Notes: generated from the letters alone by a model not told the origin. A stretch of DNA of 64,000 nt from an uncultured Pseudomonadales bacterium (GCA_943788445.1 CALSQH010000001.1:1-64000), one strand, 5' to 3'; numbered from the stretch's first letter, positions 18,604 through 29,704 are shown. Numbers and translations: made by a program.

Positions 18604-19964
18604 TCGGATTGATGCGGCGTAGGCATCAAATCCATGAGCGCTAAAACAGTTGCATGAACGCCTCGGGTGACCGCCGGTTGAGGTTCTATTTTAAATAGTG
18701 GGCTGTGGTGCGAGGCTATAGCTGGCCCACCGTTGGAGGCAGCTTGATAGTCGGCCATGCTGGTGCCGCCAATCGAAAAATAAACGCTGGGAATGGCGGG
18801 CTCAGTGGTGAAGTAGGGGAAATCTTCCGCCCCCATACCCTGTGAACTCAATGAAACTACCTGATCATTGCCGAGCTTATTCTGCCAGACCGCTTTGAGT
18901 CGTCTGACCAGTGGGCCATTATTAACCGTGGGGGGTGTTGATGATTTGGAGTAAATTACCTCAGGCAATTTATCTTCGGGCAGTCCGGCCACACGTCCCA
19001 TATTCTCCGCGATACGCTTGATACCTTTAAGCAGGGTTTCGCGAGTTTCGAGATTGGTATTGCGAACCGTCAACTGCAGGTGAGCGCGGTCAGAAATAAT
19101 ATTGTGCTTGGTGCCGCCGTGAAACGAACCCACCGTAATTACACCGGGTTCCCGCGGCGGCAGTTCTCGGGATACCAGAGTCTGCAGGGCGACAACAATT
19201 TGGCTACCCAAGAGAATCGGGTCTTTGCCCGCATGGGGCGATGCACCGTGGGCGCCAATACCATGAATAATAATATCGACACTGTCGGAACCGGCAAAGG
19301 GTGAGCCTTCTTGAACATTGACCAGACCTGCAGGTAGCCCCGCGGCAACATGGAAGGCCAGGGCGTAGTCAGGCTGCCCAAAACGTTTCCAGAGATTGTC
19401 GTCGACCATCGCCTTGGCACCGCGAATACGCTCTTCCGCCGGTTGGCCGATCAGCATTAGCGTGCCAGACCACTGATCCATTCGTGCAGACATCTGCCGC
19501 GCGGTGCCGATTAGACTGGTGATATGGACATCGTGGCCGCAGGCGTGCATGACCGGTACTTCGGTGCCAGTGATGGGGTCTGTTTGTGTTGCTGTTGAGG
19601 CGTATTCGAGACCGGATTTCTCTTGGACGGGCAGGCCATCCATATCGCCACGCATCATAACCAGCGGTCCCTTGCCATTTTTTAGGATGGCTACAACGCC
19701 AGTGCCACCGACATTTTCGGTGACTTCAAAACCACTGCTACGCAATTCGTCGGCAAGCTTTTTGGCGGTTTTAAATTCGATAAAACTGAGTTCAGGATTG
19801 CGATGAAAATGGGTAAACAGTGCGCCGAGACGATTGGTGTAATCTGCGTTGATAGAGGCGCCAAGGTCAGTATTTTTAAAGTCGGCGTGACAATACAAAC
19901 TACCTAAGGTGAACCCTATTGTCAGTGCTAGTTTTGATAGTAGTGAGAGTTGTTTGATTTTCAT
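18600..19964 (-). CDS. Secreted M20-family amidohydrolase/peptidase
   Basis: FTHFHRNPELSFIEFKTAKKLADEL, MHACGHDVH, GQPAEE motifs; signal peptide. Confidence 0.92.
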   Translation of the reverse strand: MKIKQLSLLSKLALTIGFTLGSLYCHADFKNTDLGASINADYTNRLGALFTHFHRNPELSFIEFKTAKKLADELRSSGFEVTENVGGTGVVAILKNGKGPLVMMRGDMDGLPVQEKSGLEYASTATQTDPITGTEVPVMHACGHDVHITSLIGTARQMSARMDQWSGTLMLIGQPAEERIRGAKAMVDDNLWKRFGQPDYALAFHVAAGLPAGLVNVQEGSPFAGSDSVDIIIHGIGAHGASPHAGKDPILLGSQIVVALQTLVSRELPPREPGVITVGSFHGGTKHNIISDRAHLQLTVRNTNLETRETLLKGIKRIAENMGRVAGLPEDKLPEVIYSKSSTPPTVNNGPLVRRLKAVWQNKLGNDQVVSLSSQGMGAEDFPYFTTEPAIPSVYFSIGGTSMADYQAASNGGPAIASHHSPLFKIEPQPAVTRGVHATVLALMDLMPTPHQSD

Positions 19965-20008
19965 GAGAGTCCCTAAAACATTTTGTCACTGTCTAATACT
20001 TCGGTTTA

Positions 20009-20962
20009 TTAAGTTTCAGTGTAAATCAATTCTACAAGTACGTTGCCGACCTGCTGCAAACTTTTGGGACTGCAGCGTTCAATACTGTCATTGCTGGTGT
20101 GCCAGGATTCTGGAAATGGCGAGTGGATGAGATCCACTACTTTAAGTCCTGCCTGTAAAAAAGGCAGGTGGTCGTCATTGACGAAAGCGCCATCCAGATC
20201 AGCAAACACCTCGGCTTTTTGCTCTGCGGCGATGCGCCAGATTTTGTCTTGCAGCTTGGGCGCGCCTTTGCGGGAGTAGGCTTCGCGAGGAATAGTCAGA
20301 TCTTTGTCGCAGACCATATCTACAATCACGCCAGCGTCGGGTCGATAGAAACGGTTGTTAGCCACAAATTCGCTGGCGCCGATAGAGAAGGGCAGTTTAT
20401 CTATATCACCCATATCCTCAAGATCAAAAAACACTAGATCGACGATTATCGGGGCGGGGTTAGCACTCAGCAATCGAGCGATTTCTAAGAGTACCGCAAC
20501 CCCTGAGCCGCCGTCATTTGCGCCGCTAATCGGCAACTTGGAATTGACTGGATTGCTGTCTCTGTCGGCGATTGGTCTGGTGTCCCAATGGGCGCCGAGC
20601 ATGATTCTTTTTTGCGCCGCGCCGGTGCTATTGGCAGGATAGAAACTTGCCCAGATATTAGTGCCACTCAGGCCGTAACGCTGAAAAGGTTGCAGTACAA
20701 ATTTGTCAGCGCTGGGTTGTAATAATCGTTGGATATAGTTGAGAGTCTGCTGTTTTGCTGGGTGATCAATAATCCGTGGACCATAGTTTACTTGTTGTGA
20801 TATGTGTTGCAGTGCGTTCTCGCCGCTAAAGACACCGGCTTGCGTGGGTTCTTCAGTACAGTGAACGTTCCCGGCAAAGCCAAGGCTGCATAGGGCTATT
20901 GTGATCCATTGCGCAGCCTTATTCACTCTAGTCCGCCGTTGCTTTAGCTGTGGGTTCGACAT
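20009..20962 (-). CDS. M28-family peptidase / glutaminyl-peptide cyclotransferase-like protein
   Basis: INYGPR-like, LGAHWDTRPIADRDS, ISGANDGGSGVAVLLEIARLL, VDLVFFDLEDMGD; signal peptide. Confidence 0.82.
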   Translation of the reverse strand: MSNPQLKQRRTRVNKAAQWITIALCSLGFAGNVHCTEEPTQAGVFSGENALQHISQQVNYGPRIIDHPAKQQTLNYIQRLLQPSADKFVLQPFQRYGLSGTNIWASFYPANSTGAAQKRIMLGAHWDTRPIADRDSNPVNSKLPISGANDGGSGVAVLLEIARLLSANPAPIIVDLVFFDLEDMGDIDKLPFSIGASEFVANNRFYRPDAGVIVDMVCDKDLTIPREAYSRKGAPKLQDKIWRIAAEQKAEVFADLDGAFVNDDHLPFLQAGLKVVDLIHSPFPESWHTSNDSIERCSPKSLQQVGNVLVELIYTET

Positions 20963-22394
20963 CCATTGGGGGAAGCTTTATCTGATAGAAACCATAGATA
21001 ACCGCAATAATCGGGCAACAGATATTAAAGAAGGCATAGGGCGCATAGTGAAAGGTGCTGACGCCGAGTGTGGCTGACATATATGCGCCACAGGTATTCC
21101 AGGGAATAAGCGCCGAGGTTAGGGTGCCGGAGTCTTCCAGGGTTCGCGAAAGGTTGATCAGTTTGAGTTTTCTTTTGCGGTAGGCGTCGGCAAACATCTG
21201 GCCGGGAATAACAATTGAGAGGTACTGGTCTGCCGCGAGAATATTGGTGCCAATACAGGTGCCCACAGTGGTTGTGATAAGACCGCCGGCAGTTTTAACA
21301 CGACTTAAGGCCGCTTCTACAAGGCGTTCAAGTAGTCCTGTACGCGCCATGGCGCCGCCAAAGGCCATGGCATTTATAATCAGGCCGACAGTAGTCAGCA
21401 TACTGCTCATACCGCCTTTAGAGAGCAGTGTATCCAGTGATTCGTTGCCACTGAAAGAGCTGTAACCGAGGAACATGGCGCTCAGTAATCCCTTGAAGCC
21501 TGCTGCAATACTGGGAAGGCTGTCATCTGCGGCAAGTACAATGACCGCGTCCCATTGAAAGATTGCCGCAAATACACAGCCGACCAGTGTTCCGACTATT
21601 AACGTCGACAGAGCGGGTTGTTTCTTTATGGCCATGACTAGCAGTAGTGCGAGGGGTCCCAGCATAAGGGGGTTAATTAAAAAGGCGTCTTGCATGGCGG
21701 TTTGGAGTAGCGCTATATCTGTCACCTCGAGATTAGAGCCGCTGCCAATACCGAGAACAAAAAATATCACCAGAGCAATGATAAAGCTCGGTGTGGTGGT
21801 CCACAGCATATGCTGAATATGATCAAATAAATCACTGTTTGAAACGGCGGCTGCGAGGTTGGTGGTGTCTGAAAGCGGCGATAATTTATCGCCGAAATAA
21901 GCCCCGGAGATTATCGCTCCAGCACTGATAGGCAGAGACAGATCTAGTGCTGCGGCTATGCCCATAAAGCCAATACCCAGGGTGCCGGCAACGGTCCATG
22001 AGCTGCCAATACTAAATCCGACCAGCGCACAGACTAGGCAGGAGGTCAGATAAAAGTAGTCGGGGGATATTAGTTCGACACCGAAGTAAATCATGCTCGG
22101 TACTGTGCCTGCGAGTATCCAACTGCCAATTAGCGCACCGACCATAAGGAGTATCAGTATGGCGTGAAGTGACATGGTAATGGTGTTGATCATGCCCTCT
22201 TCGATGACTTTCCAGGTCAAGCCATTTTTAATCCCAATAAGGGCTGCGGCTGCGGCGGAGATAATCAGTGCGACTAGGTTGGGACCAAAGGAGTCGAGGC
22301 CAAAGACGTAGACCGTTCCGGCCAGCATAGAGATAAGTAGTATAACTGGGATAAGTGCGTCTAGGAGACTAGGTTTTACTACGGCTCTGGTCAT
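20928..22394 (-). CDS. NhaC-family Na+/H+ antiporter
   Basis: Polytopic protein with NhaC features (GAIISGAYFGDKLSPLSDTTNLAAAV, LIPWNTCGAYMSATLGV). Confidence 0.9.
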   Translation of the reverse strand: MTRAVVKPSLLDALIPVILLISMLAGTVYVFGLDSFGPNLVALIISAAAAALIGIKNGLTWKVIEEGMINTITMSLHAILILLMVGALIGSWILAGTVPSMIYFGVELISPDYFYLTSCLVCALVGFSIGSSWTVAGTLGIGFMGIAAALDLSLPISAGAIISGAYFGDKLSPLSDTTNLAAAVSNSDLFDHIQHMLWTTTPSFIIALVIFFVLGIGSGSNLEVTDIALLQTAMQDAFLINPLMLGPLALLLVMAIKKQPALSTLIVGTLVGCVFAAIFQWDAVIVLAADDSLPSIAAGFKGLLSAMFLGYSSFSGNESLDTLLSKGGMSSMLTTVGLIINAMAFGGAMARTGLLERLVEAALSRVKTAGGLITTTVGTCIGTNILAADQYLSIVIPGQMFADAYRKRKLKLINLSRTLEDSGTLTSALIPWNTCGAYMSATLGVSTFHYAPYAFFNICCPIIAVIYGFYQIKLPPMDVEPTAKATAD

Positions 22395-22481
22395 GGGAGA
22401 CTCTTTTTTATTATGCTTGAAAATAACCTTATGCCGGAGTGTAGCGCACTAACGTGGGGCTGATCTATCTAGCTTTAAAAA

Positions 22482-23078
22482 TTAAAGCTTTCGTTTGAGC
22501 AGAAGACTATCTATCGCATTCTCAGCAAGTTTAGCGCGAGCATAGGCCATACTCGATGCGTCGGTAAACGGACCGACTAGTACTCGATGCCAATTTTCAC
22601 CATTACTGAGGGCTACCGTCTCGACACTGGCGCTTAGATTTAAGAGCAATAACTTAACTCGCAGGGCTTCGGCATCACTGGAAATTTTGAATGAACCGGC
22701 TTGTAAAAGATAGGAGAAATTTTCCTCTGGCTCAATATTCTGGCTGTCGGATGATTCATTATTTGGGACAATAATCTCGGTATTTTTAAGCAGTGTATAA
22801 AAATCGAATTTCAGTTCTGACGCTTCATTTCGTACTGTTTCAGTGACATCCTGAACGGCTGTGGTCGCTGTGGGAGCACTTTTTAGTAATGCGGGTGCGA
22901 AGTTCATTAGTAGGGCCCCAAAGACCATGCCGAAAATAAAGCTAGGCAGTGGTGAGCTCTGCTTGGCAGGTGGCTTCTTTTTCGAGCGGGTAGAGGACCT
23001 GTTGTAATCTTGTGGCATTATTAATAAAAGCTCCAGTTTAGAGCGGCGATTGTAGGGGATTAACAGGCTTTTAAGCAA
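22482..23078 (-). CDS. SPOR-domain (FtsN-like) protein
   Basis: N-terminal TM and C-terminal SPOR domain (YLLQAGSFKISSDAEALRVKLLLLNLSASVETV...WHRVLVGPFTDASSMAYARAKL). Confidence 0.85.
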   Translation of the reverse strand: MLKSLLIPYNRRSKLELLLIMPQDYNRSSTRSKKKPPAKQSSPLPSFIFGMVFGALLMNFAPALLKSAPTATTAVQDVTETVRNEASELKFDFYTLLKNTEIIVPNNESSDSQNIEPEENFSYLLQAGSFKISSDAEALRVKLLLLNLSASVETVALSNGENWHRVLVGPFTDASSMAYARAKLAENAIDSLLLKRKL

Positions 23079-23133
23079 ACCATCCTTAGTTAAAATGCGC
23101 TGTTCTAATAAATAATTTATAGACTCTGTATTT

Positions 23134-25344
23134 CTATAATTCCTGAGGGTCTACATCAATAGCCCAGCGTACCTGACGGGCTTCGGGAAGCCTTTCCAGC
23201 TTTGAGCAGAGTGTTGTTAATAGCTGCTGCAAATCCCCTCGGCGCTGACCACTAATTTGCAATATATAGCGAAAACGTCCGGCGCGTCTTTCCATCAGTG
23301 CAGGCAGTGGCCCCAAATAACCGAGGCTGGGTGATGGCGGCGAAATAGTTTCGGCCAGTTGCCGTGCGGCTGTTAAAAACTTTTCGGCGTTATTGGCGTG
23401 GTTTGATTCCGCGCGAATAATGGCTAAGCGGTTGTAGGGGGGCAGTTGGGTTAGCTGGCGCTGGTTGAGCAATAACTGTGCGTATTCGCTGTAGCCCTGA
23501 TTGATTAAAAGCTGAAGAAGGGGGTGTTGGGGCTGGTGAGTTTGCACTATAACTTTTCCGGCAACGCTTCCGCGACCACTACGCCCAGCAACCTGAATCA
23601 ATAATTGCCCCATACGTTCGTGACTGCGGAAGTCGGCGCTAAACAAACCACTATCAGCATCGAGAACCACAACCAGAGTGATATTGGCAAAGTGATGTCC
23701 TTTGGCGAGCATCTGTGTGCCGACCAGAATGCAGGGCTCGCCACTATCGGCAGTATCAAACACTTTTTGCATGGCGCCTTTGTTGCGGGTGCTGTCGCGA
23801 TCTACACGCAGTACAGGGGTATCCGGGAAACACTGTTGTAAGCAGGCTTCACTGCGCTCGGTGCCTTCGCCAGCGGCGATTAATTCTCTACTCTGACAGC
23901 TTGGGCACTGATGCACTGTGCGCTGCTGGTAATTGCAGTGATGGCATATTAGACGGCCGCGACCACGGTGCACGGTAAGTCGCGCATCGCAGCTGCGGCA
24001 TTCGGCAACCCAGCCGCACTGGTGGCAGAGGAGGGTGGGTGCAAAGCCGCGGCGATTAAGGAATACCAATACCTGCTGTCGATTGTTGATGGTTTCTCTA
24101 ATGGCGGCCAGTGTTGAGCGTCCAATGCCAGATTCAAGGGTCTCTGTTTTTAGATCGACAAGTGCCCAGCTCGGCTGTGATGCATTGCCTGCTCGAGTAT
24201 CCAAAATAAGATGCTGATAGCGCTGGCTATTGCAGTTATTGAGCGATTCTAGTGAGGGCGTTGCGGAGCCCAGAATAATAGGAATATTTTCCTGTTTGGC
24301 GCGGATAACCGCGAGATCTCGTGCGGAGTAGCGAAAGCCCTCCTGTTGTTTGTAGGATTGATCGTGCTCTTCATCGAGAATGATCAGGCCGGGATCTTTT
24401 AGCGGCGTGAATATAGCTGAGCGAGTACCGAGGATAATCTGTGCATCGCCAGATTTGGCGGTTGCCCAGGCTGCGAGTCTGGCCTTATCGGTAAGCCCAG
24501 AGTGCAGGGTAACTAATGGCACATTAAAACGGTCGCGAAAGCGCTTTTCGGTCTGTGGCGTTAGGCTGATTTCAGGAATTAAAATCAGCGCTTGGCGTCC
24601 GTAACGAAGGATTTTCTCAATGCATTGCAAATAAATTTCGGTTTTTCCGCTGCCTGTCACACCATCCAACAAATAGCTATTAAAGCCGTGGCATTCAATA
24701 GCGTCCATAGCTTTTTGCTGGGATTGATGGAGTTTTAGAGGTGCGTTTCTAAGCAGGTCATCTAAGGCTGTGGGTTTGGTCTTTTGCAGTACTAGCTCAA
24801 TAAGCTCTTTGTCGTTGAGTTGCTTAAGTGTTGCGCGGGTATAGATTGTAAGCAGCTGCTCCTGGCTGATTAGCGGCTGTTCAAGCAGTGCGGTCATCAG
24901 TGATCTTTGCTTGGGGGAGCGTTTAAGGGAGTCAGGTCCTAGGCCCTTGCCCAGCGTTGTGGCACGCCAGTTGGCTATCTGCGGTTGTTCGGGCAGTGCT
25001 TTACCGCTGCGCAGTAATACCGGCAATGTGCTAAATAGAGCATCGCCAATGGGGTGTTGATAGTAGTTGGCCGCCCAGATAAATAGTTTAAACAGTGACT
25101 CGGGCAACAGTGCTTGTTGGTCGATAATGGCGGTGATTGGTTTGAGTTTTTCGATCGCGAAATCACTGCTGTCTGTGCATTCAATCACCAGCCCGACAAC
25201 CTCGCGCTTGCCAAAGGGAACTGCCACGCGGCAACCCCTCTGCGGAGGTGCATCGGTTAAATGATCGGGCACTAGATAATCAAAGGTGCGGCGCAGTGGT
25301 GATGGCACTGCAACGCGAATGATATAAGGCTTTGAATCCGCCAT
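23134..25344 (-). CDS. priA: Primosomal protein N' (replication restart helicase)
   Basis: Walker A GVTGSGKTEIYLQ, DEEHDQSYKQQEGFRYSARDLA, zinc-binding Cys clusters (CHQCGWVAECRSCDARLTVH...CHHC...CPSC). Confidence 0.96.
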   Translation of the reverse strand: MADSKPYIIRVAVPSPLRRTFDYLVPDHLTDAPPQRGCRVAVPFGKREVVGLVIECTDSSDFAIEKLKPITAIIDQQALLPESLFKLFIWAANYYQHPIGDALFSTLPVLLRSGKALPEQPQIANWRATTLGKGLGPDSLKRSPKQRSLMTALLEQPLISQEQLLTIYTRATLKQLNDKELIELVLQKTKPTALDDLLRNAPLKLHQSQQKAMDAIECHGFNSYLLDGVTGSGKTEIYLQCIEKILRYGRQALILIPEISLTPQTEKRFRDRFNVPLVTLHSGLTDKARLAAWATAKSGDAQIILGTRSAIFTPLKDPGLIILDEEHDQSYKQQEGFRYSARDLAVIRAKQENIPIILGSATPSLESLNNCNSQRYQHLILDTRAGNASQPSWALVDLKTETLESGIGRSTLAAIRETINNRQQVLVFLNRRGFAPTLLCHQCGWVAECRSCDARLTVHRGRGRLICHHCNYQQRTVHQCPSCQSRELIAAGEGTERSEACLQQCFPDTPVLRVDRDSTRNKGAMQKVFDTADSGEPCILVGTQMLAKGHHFANITLVVVLDADSGLFSADFRSHERMGQLLIQVAGRSGRGSVAGKVIVQTHQPQHPLLQLLINQGYSEYAQLLLNQRQLTQLPPYNRLAIIRAESNHANNAEKFLTAARQLAETISPPSPSLGYLGPLPALMERRAGRFRYILQISGQRRGDLQQLLTTLCSKLERLPEARQVRWAIDVDPQEL

Positions 25345-25534
25345 AATAAAGTTGAGAATTCCTTTTTAACTAGGTTTGTTTCTGCTAGAATCCGCGCTCT
25401 TTATAAATGGCTTGCCGTGCCATACGTGAGTTGGATTGTTAGTTGTTTGGTTTAATTGTTTATTTAGTCGAACATTTAACAGAATATTCTACCAACTCAT
25501 TGATAAGGTGGCGGTCTGCAAATTGGAGTATATG

Positions 25535-25744
25535 ATGAAAACAGAGATTCACCCAGCCTATCACGAATTAAAAGCGACTTGCAGTTGTGGTAACGTTATT
25601 GCTGTAGGTTCAACACGCAAACAAGCGCTCTATCTTGACGTATGTTCAGCTTGTCACCCGTTTTATACCGGCAAGCAGAAAGTTGCTGATACCGGCGGAC
25701 GTATTGATCGCTTTAACAAGCGCTTCGGTGCGGCCAAGAAGTAA
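25535..25744 (+). CDS. rpmE: 50S ribosomal protein L31 (zinc-type)
   Basis: [29 protein letters not shown]...[16 protein letters not shown]; 69 aa. Confidence 0.95.
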   Translation: MKTEIHPAYHELKATCSCGNVIAVGSTRKQALYLDVCSACHPFYTGKQKVADTGGRIDRFNKRFGAAKK

Positions 25745-25776
25745 ATCAGATATTTCTGATAAGCTTTATAGAATAC

Positions 25777-25814
25777 AAAAAAGCGCCACAGGTTATGCCT
25801 GTGGCGCTTTTTTT
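25777..25814 (+). terminator. Intrinsic terminator after rpmE
   Basis: AAAAAGCGCCACAGG-TTATG-CCTGTGGCGCTTTTTTT perfect hairpin with U-run; flanking A-run makes it potentially bidirectional. Confidence 0.9.
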
Positions 25815-25846
25815 ATGCGGATATTTTATCCATGCAGCAGGAGGCT

Positions 25847-26419
25847 TTACACCGGTGCCATATCTTTATTGATTAACTGATGCCTGTAATAGCAGTTGTT
25901 AAGAAAGGCGAGTGCGGTATCTTTGTTGGCAAAAAATGATTCGTCGACAATCATTAAGTCTGGGTAGGCGAGTTTCAGTTCTCTGACAAAGATGCCATCG
26001 GTTAGACCGACTGTTGCTGCTTGTTGATTGTAGAGAGGTGTGCTGCCAGAGCCGCAACTAGGGGATCTCGCTTTGACAATATAGCCGCTGAGTAAGCGCC
26101 CCCACTGATGAATGGCCTGTTTGGCGGCTGCGGATAATCGCGAGGTGGCATTTAAGGGCTCGTTATCAATGCCCAGGGCATATATATGATCAGCTTCTTT
26201 AACCAGTTTGATCTCTGGGCGGGGTACTCCCATACCTGCTGATACCTCTGGGCAAAAAGGTTGTAGATTTACCCAGGGAGCGATTTCAAAGCAAATTATG
26301 TCATTGCTTAGGTTGCCGCCATCGTGACAAACATTTTCGCCAATAAGGCAGCTGCTGATGCCAATTGTGGGCTGCAGATTACGATCCCAGCTAAGTTTAG
26401 TTGCGGTGTTTTCGCTCAT
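25847..26419 (-). CDS. DUF523-family protein
   Basis: IGISSCLIGENVCHDGG...FCPEVSAGMGVPRPEI...KARSPSCGSG matches the conserved DUF523 pattern. Confidence 0.88.
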   Translation of the reverse strand: MSENTATKLSWDRNLQPTIGISSCLIGENVCHDGGNLSNDIICFEIAPWVNLQPFCPEVSAGMGVPRPEIKLVKEADHIYALGIDNEPLNATSRLSAAAKQAIHQWGRLLSGYIVKARSPSCGSGSTPLYNQQAATVGLTDGIFVRELKLAYPDLMIVDESFFANKDTALAFLNNCYYRHQLINKDMAPV

Positions 26420-26553
26420 AATGAGATGATTGCGATAGTTGAAGTACTTTGAAGCGTAGCATCGTTTATTTTAAATAGATGAAATGAGATTGTTCTTTTG
26501 TCGAGTAGATTGGCAACGAGTACAATACAGCATCACATTATAAGGAGCTGCCA

Positions 26554-26802
26554 GTGCGTGCGCTGTGGATGTTTATTAAATTTTTATTGATTTTGGCGAT
26601 TGTTATTGTCGGCGCGATGTTCGCCATGGAGAATAATCAGCTGGTTAATGTGGACTTTATTGTTTTCCAGAGTACGGCAATGAGTCTCGGTCTGTGGTTG
26701 ATGATTTTCCTCGCTGCTGGCTGTCTACTTGGGCTGTTGGCTAGCTCAGTACTTATTACTTACTATCGGCGGCAATTGGCCCGCGCTATAAAAAAGGACT
26801 AA
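26554..26802 (+). CDS. LapA-domain (DUF1049) membrane protein
   Basis: Two TM segments, [42 protein letters not shown]; upstream of pyrF. Confidence 0.8.
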   Translation: MRALWMFIKFLLILAIVIVGAMFAMENNQLVNVDFIVFQSTAMSLGLWLMIFLAAGCLLGLLASSVLITYYRRQLARAIKKD

Positions 26803-26809
26803 TTGGCTT

Positions 26810-27505
26810 ATGGCCTCTTCCCATTCAAACGTTATTGTCGCCCTCGATTTTGATAACCAGCATTCGGCGCTAACGCTGGTCGAAAAACTAGATCCAGCCC
26901 AGTGCAGAGTAAAAGTTGGCAAGGAATTATTTACCGCTGCTGGCCCAGTTCTAGTGAAAGCATTGGTCGATCGCGGTTTCGATGTATTTTTGGATTTAAA
27001 ATTTCATGATATTCCCAATACGGCGGCAAAGGCGGTGAATGCCGCCGCTGATCTGGGTGTGTGGATGACCAATGTGCATGCCTCTGGTGGTAGTCGCATG
27101 ATGAGCGCCGCGAAACAGGCGCTTGAGCAGCAGGGCAGTTCGATGCTGTTAATTGGTGTCACTGTTCTTACCAGTATGGATGAGGCTGATTTGAAGGAGA
27201 TTGGTATTCAGCGCAGTCCTAGCGAGCAGGTGTTGCATCTTGCTGGGCTGGCCCAAAACTGTGGTCTTGATGGAGTGGTCTGTTCTGCTCGTGAAGCCAG
27301 TGCCCTGAAAGCCGCATTAGGCGCAGATTTTCAGTTGGTTACACCAGGTATTCGCTTGCCTGATAGTGCTGCCGATGATCAACGTCGGATTGTTTCACCT
27401 CAGGATGCGATTGCACTGGGCAGTGATTATCTGGTGATTGGCCGCCCAATTACTCAGTCCTCTGATCCGCTGGAAACCCTTCTACAGATTAATCGCTCGC
27501 TGTAG
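26810..27505 (+). CDS. pyrF: Orotidine 5'-phosphate decarboxylase
   Basis: [13 protein letters not shown] and TPGIRLPDS motifs. Confidence 0.95.
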   Translation: MASSHSNVIVALDFDNQHSALTLVEKLDPAQCRVKVGKELFTAAGPVLVKALVDRGFDVFLDLKFHDIPNTAAKAVNAAADLGVWMTNVHASGGSRMMSAAKQALEQQGSSMLLIGVTVLTSMDEADLKEIGIQRSPSEQVLHLAGLAQNCGLDGVVCSAREASALKAALGADFQLVTPGIRLPDSAADDQRRIVSPQDAIALGSDYLVIGRPITQSSDPLETLLQINRSL

Positions 27506-27756
27506 TCTCCCGGCTGTAACGAATCTAAAAGGCATGCCTTGTGGGATGTCTTTTGGCGTCTCTTTTGGCTCCTCTTATCACGTCTCTTATGGTGCGCATT
27601 CTAGTTCCTATAATTATCTAAAATCCAACGTAAATAAATATAGATTTCATCTTATTATTTAGTGCAGAATTGCGCCAAATTAATGTCGTTTATTTTTTTC
27701 TGCGACCCCGACTAAAGACGATTGGCTAAGAGCTTGTTGTTTTAGAGGATAACTTA

Positions 27757-29661
27757 TTGGATCAGCAAAAACTCCAACCCTGGCAAGCTAAACAGTCGGC
27801 CGATTTGTATGGTATTGAACGCTGGGGAAATGATTACTTTGGTTTGTCCAATGATGGCCATGTCACGGCTAAAACCCTAAATACAGAGGTTGCCCTGCTG
27901 GATATAGTCAAGGGTATGGTTGAGCGAGATTTACAGATGCCAGTGCTGTTGCGTGTTGAAAATATTCTCGATGCACAGATCAAACGTCTCAGTGAAGCTT
28001 TCTCTGATGCTATAAATAACGCATCTTATACACAGCCCTATCATGGTGTTTATCCGATCAAGGTTAATCAGCAGGCGCAGGTCGTTGAAGAGATCGCAGA
28101 CTTTGGTAAACGCTACCATCACGGATTTGAAGTGGGTAGTAAAGCAGAGATGATTATCGCGCTGTCTACGCTCGAACCCGGCCGCTTGATTGTTTGCAAT
28201 GGCTACAAAGATGAAGAGTTTATTGATCTCGGTTTGCAGGCCCTAAAACTCGGCTTTGACTGCTTTTTTGTTATCGAAACACCCTCGGAATTACCGATTA
28301 TTATTGAGCGCAGTCGCGCTATAAATGTTCGTCCGATGATTGGTATTCGCATTAAGATGATCTCTCAGGTCAGCGGTCACTGGAATTCTACCAGTGGTGA
28401 TCGGAGTATTTTTGGCCTTACTGCTACCCAGTTAATCGATGTGGTCGATGGCTTAAGGCAGGAGGGAATGCTCGACTGTCTAAAACTGATGCACTGCCAT
28501 CTGGGTTCGCAAATTCCCAACCTTGAGGATATTCGCAATGGCGTAATCGAGGCGAGCCGCTACTATGTTGATCTTGTTCGCGAGGGTGCAGCACTTACCC
28601 ATATTGATTTTGGCGGCGGTCTGGCGGTGGATTACTCGGGTATTCAAAGTGAGGACAATCACAGCCGCAACTACAGTCTTGAAGATTACTGTAAGACCAT
28701 GGTTGAGACGCTCAAAGCGACGCTTGATAACGAGGCTATTGCCCATCCGATTATTGTTACAGAATCAGGTCGGGCGGTGGTGGCTTACGCCTCGGTGCTG
28801 CTGTTTAACATTCTCGATACAACCACCTTTGAATCGACCGTTGAGAGTCTTGCCGAGCCAGGCGAAAACCCGCTATTGGCAAAGCTTCGTGATGTCTCTA
28901 ATCAGTTAACTAAGGAAAATATCGAGCAGAGTTATGAACTCGTTCATCAGTATCGAAATCAGATTCGCAATGGTTTTAAGGAGGGTCAAGTTGATTTGCG
29001 CTGCCGTGCTACAGCAGAAAATATCTTTCTCGATGCCCTGCATAATATTGCCGATGTTTTGGATGTGATGGACGAAATTCCCTCGACCATGGAAGGCTTA
29101 AAGCTTTCATTGGCAGATATTTACTACGGCAATTTCAGTCTGTTTCAATCTTTGCCTGATATCTGGGCTATCGATCAACTGTTCCCAATTATGCCTATTC
29201 ATCGCCTTGATGAAGAGCCTTCTAGGCAGGCGATCTTGGCGGATATTACCTGCGACTGCGACGGTAAAATTGATAATTTTGTCGGCCAAACTGAACCGCA
29301 AAAAACCTTGCCACTGCATCCGCTAAAAGTGGGTGAAGAGTATTATTTGGGTGTCTTTTTGGTGGGTGCTTATCAGGAAACGCTGGGAGATCTGCACAAT
29401 TTATTTGGCGATACCAATGTTGTCAGTGTGCGTTTAAACCGCGATGGCAGTTTTGATTTTGTTAAAGAAATGATCGGTGACACCATTGCTGATGTTTTAA
29501 GTTATGTCGAGTATGAACCCAAGCAGGTAGAGCTCAATTATCGCAATATCGCAGAGCGCGCGGTTCAGCTGGGGCGCATTACCGTTGCTGAACGCCAAGA
29601 AATGATCAAGGCTTTTCGAGCCAGTCTGCAGGGTTATACCTATTATGAGCGAGAGCATTAA
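27757..29661 (+). CDS. speA: Biosynthetic arginine decarboxylase
   Basis: YHGVYPIKVNQQAQVVEEI, GFEVGSKAEMIIAL, DFGGGLAVDYSG; ~634 aa; upstream of the other polyamine genes. Confidence 0.95.
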   Translation: MDQQKLQPWQAKQSADLYGIERWGNDYFGLSNDGHVTAKTLNTEVALLDIVKGMVERDLQMPVLLRVENILDAQIKRLSEAFSDAINNASYTQPYHGVYPIKVNQQAQVVEEIADFGKRYHHGFEVGSKAEMIIALSTLEPGRLIVCNGYKDEEFIDLGLQALKLGFDCFFVIETPSELPIIIERSRAINVRPMIGIRIKMISQVSGHWNSTSGDRSIFGLTATQLIDVVDGLRQEGMLDCLKLMHCHLGSQIPNLEDIRNGVIEASRYYVDLVREGAALTHIDFGGGLAVDYSGIQSEDNHSRNYSLEDYCKTMVETLKATLDNEAIAHPIIVTESGRAVVAYASVLLFNILDTTTFESTVESLAEPGENPLLAKLRDVSNQLTKENIEQSYELVHQYRNQIRNGFKEGQVDLRCRATAENIFLDALHNIADVLDVMDEIPSTMEGLKLSLADIYYGNFSLFQSLPDIWAIDQLFPIMPIHRLDEEPSRQAILADITCDCDGKIDNFVGQTEPQKTLPLHPLKVGEEYYLGVFLVGAYQETLGDLHNLFGDTNVVSVRLNRDGSFDFVKEMIGDTIADVLSYVEYEPKQVELNYRNIAERAVQLGRITVAERQEMIKAFRASLQGYTYYEREH

Positions 29662-29704
29662 AGAGTCTTTAACCAGAGAACTAAAGAGTCTTCAACCAGA
29701 GAAA
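29659..29704. repeat. Two imperfect 23-bp tandem copies between speA and the next gene
   Basis: taaagagtctttaaccagagaac / taaagagtcttcaaccagagaaa, then partial third copy taaagagag. Confidence 0.85.
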
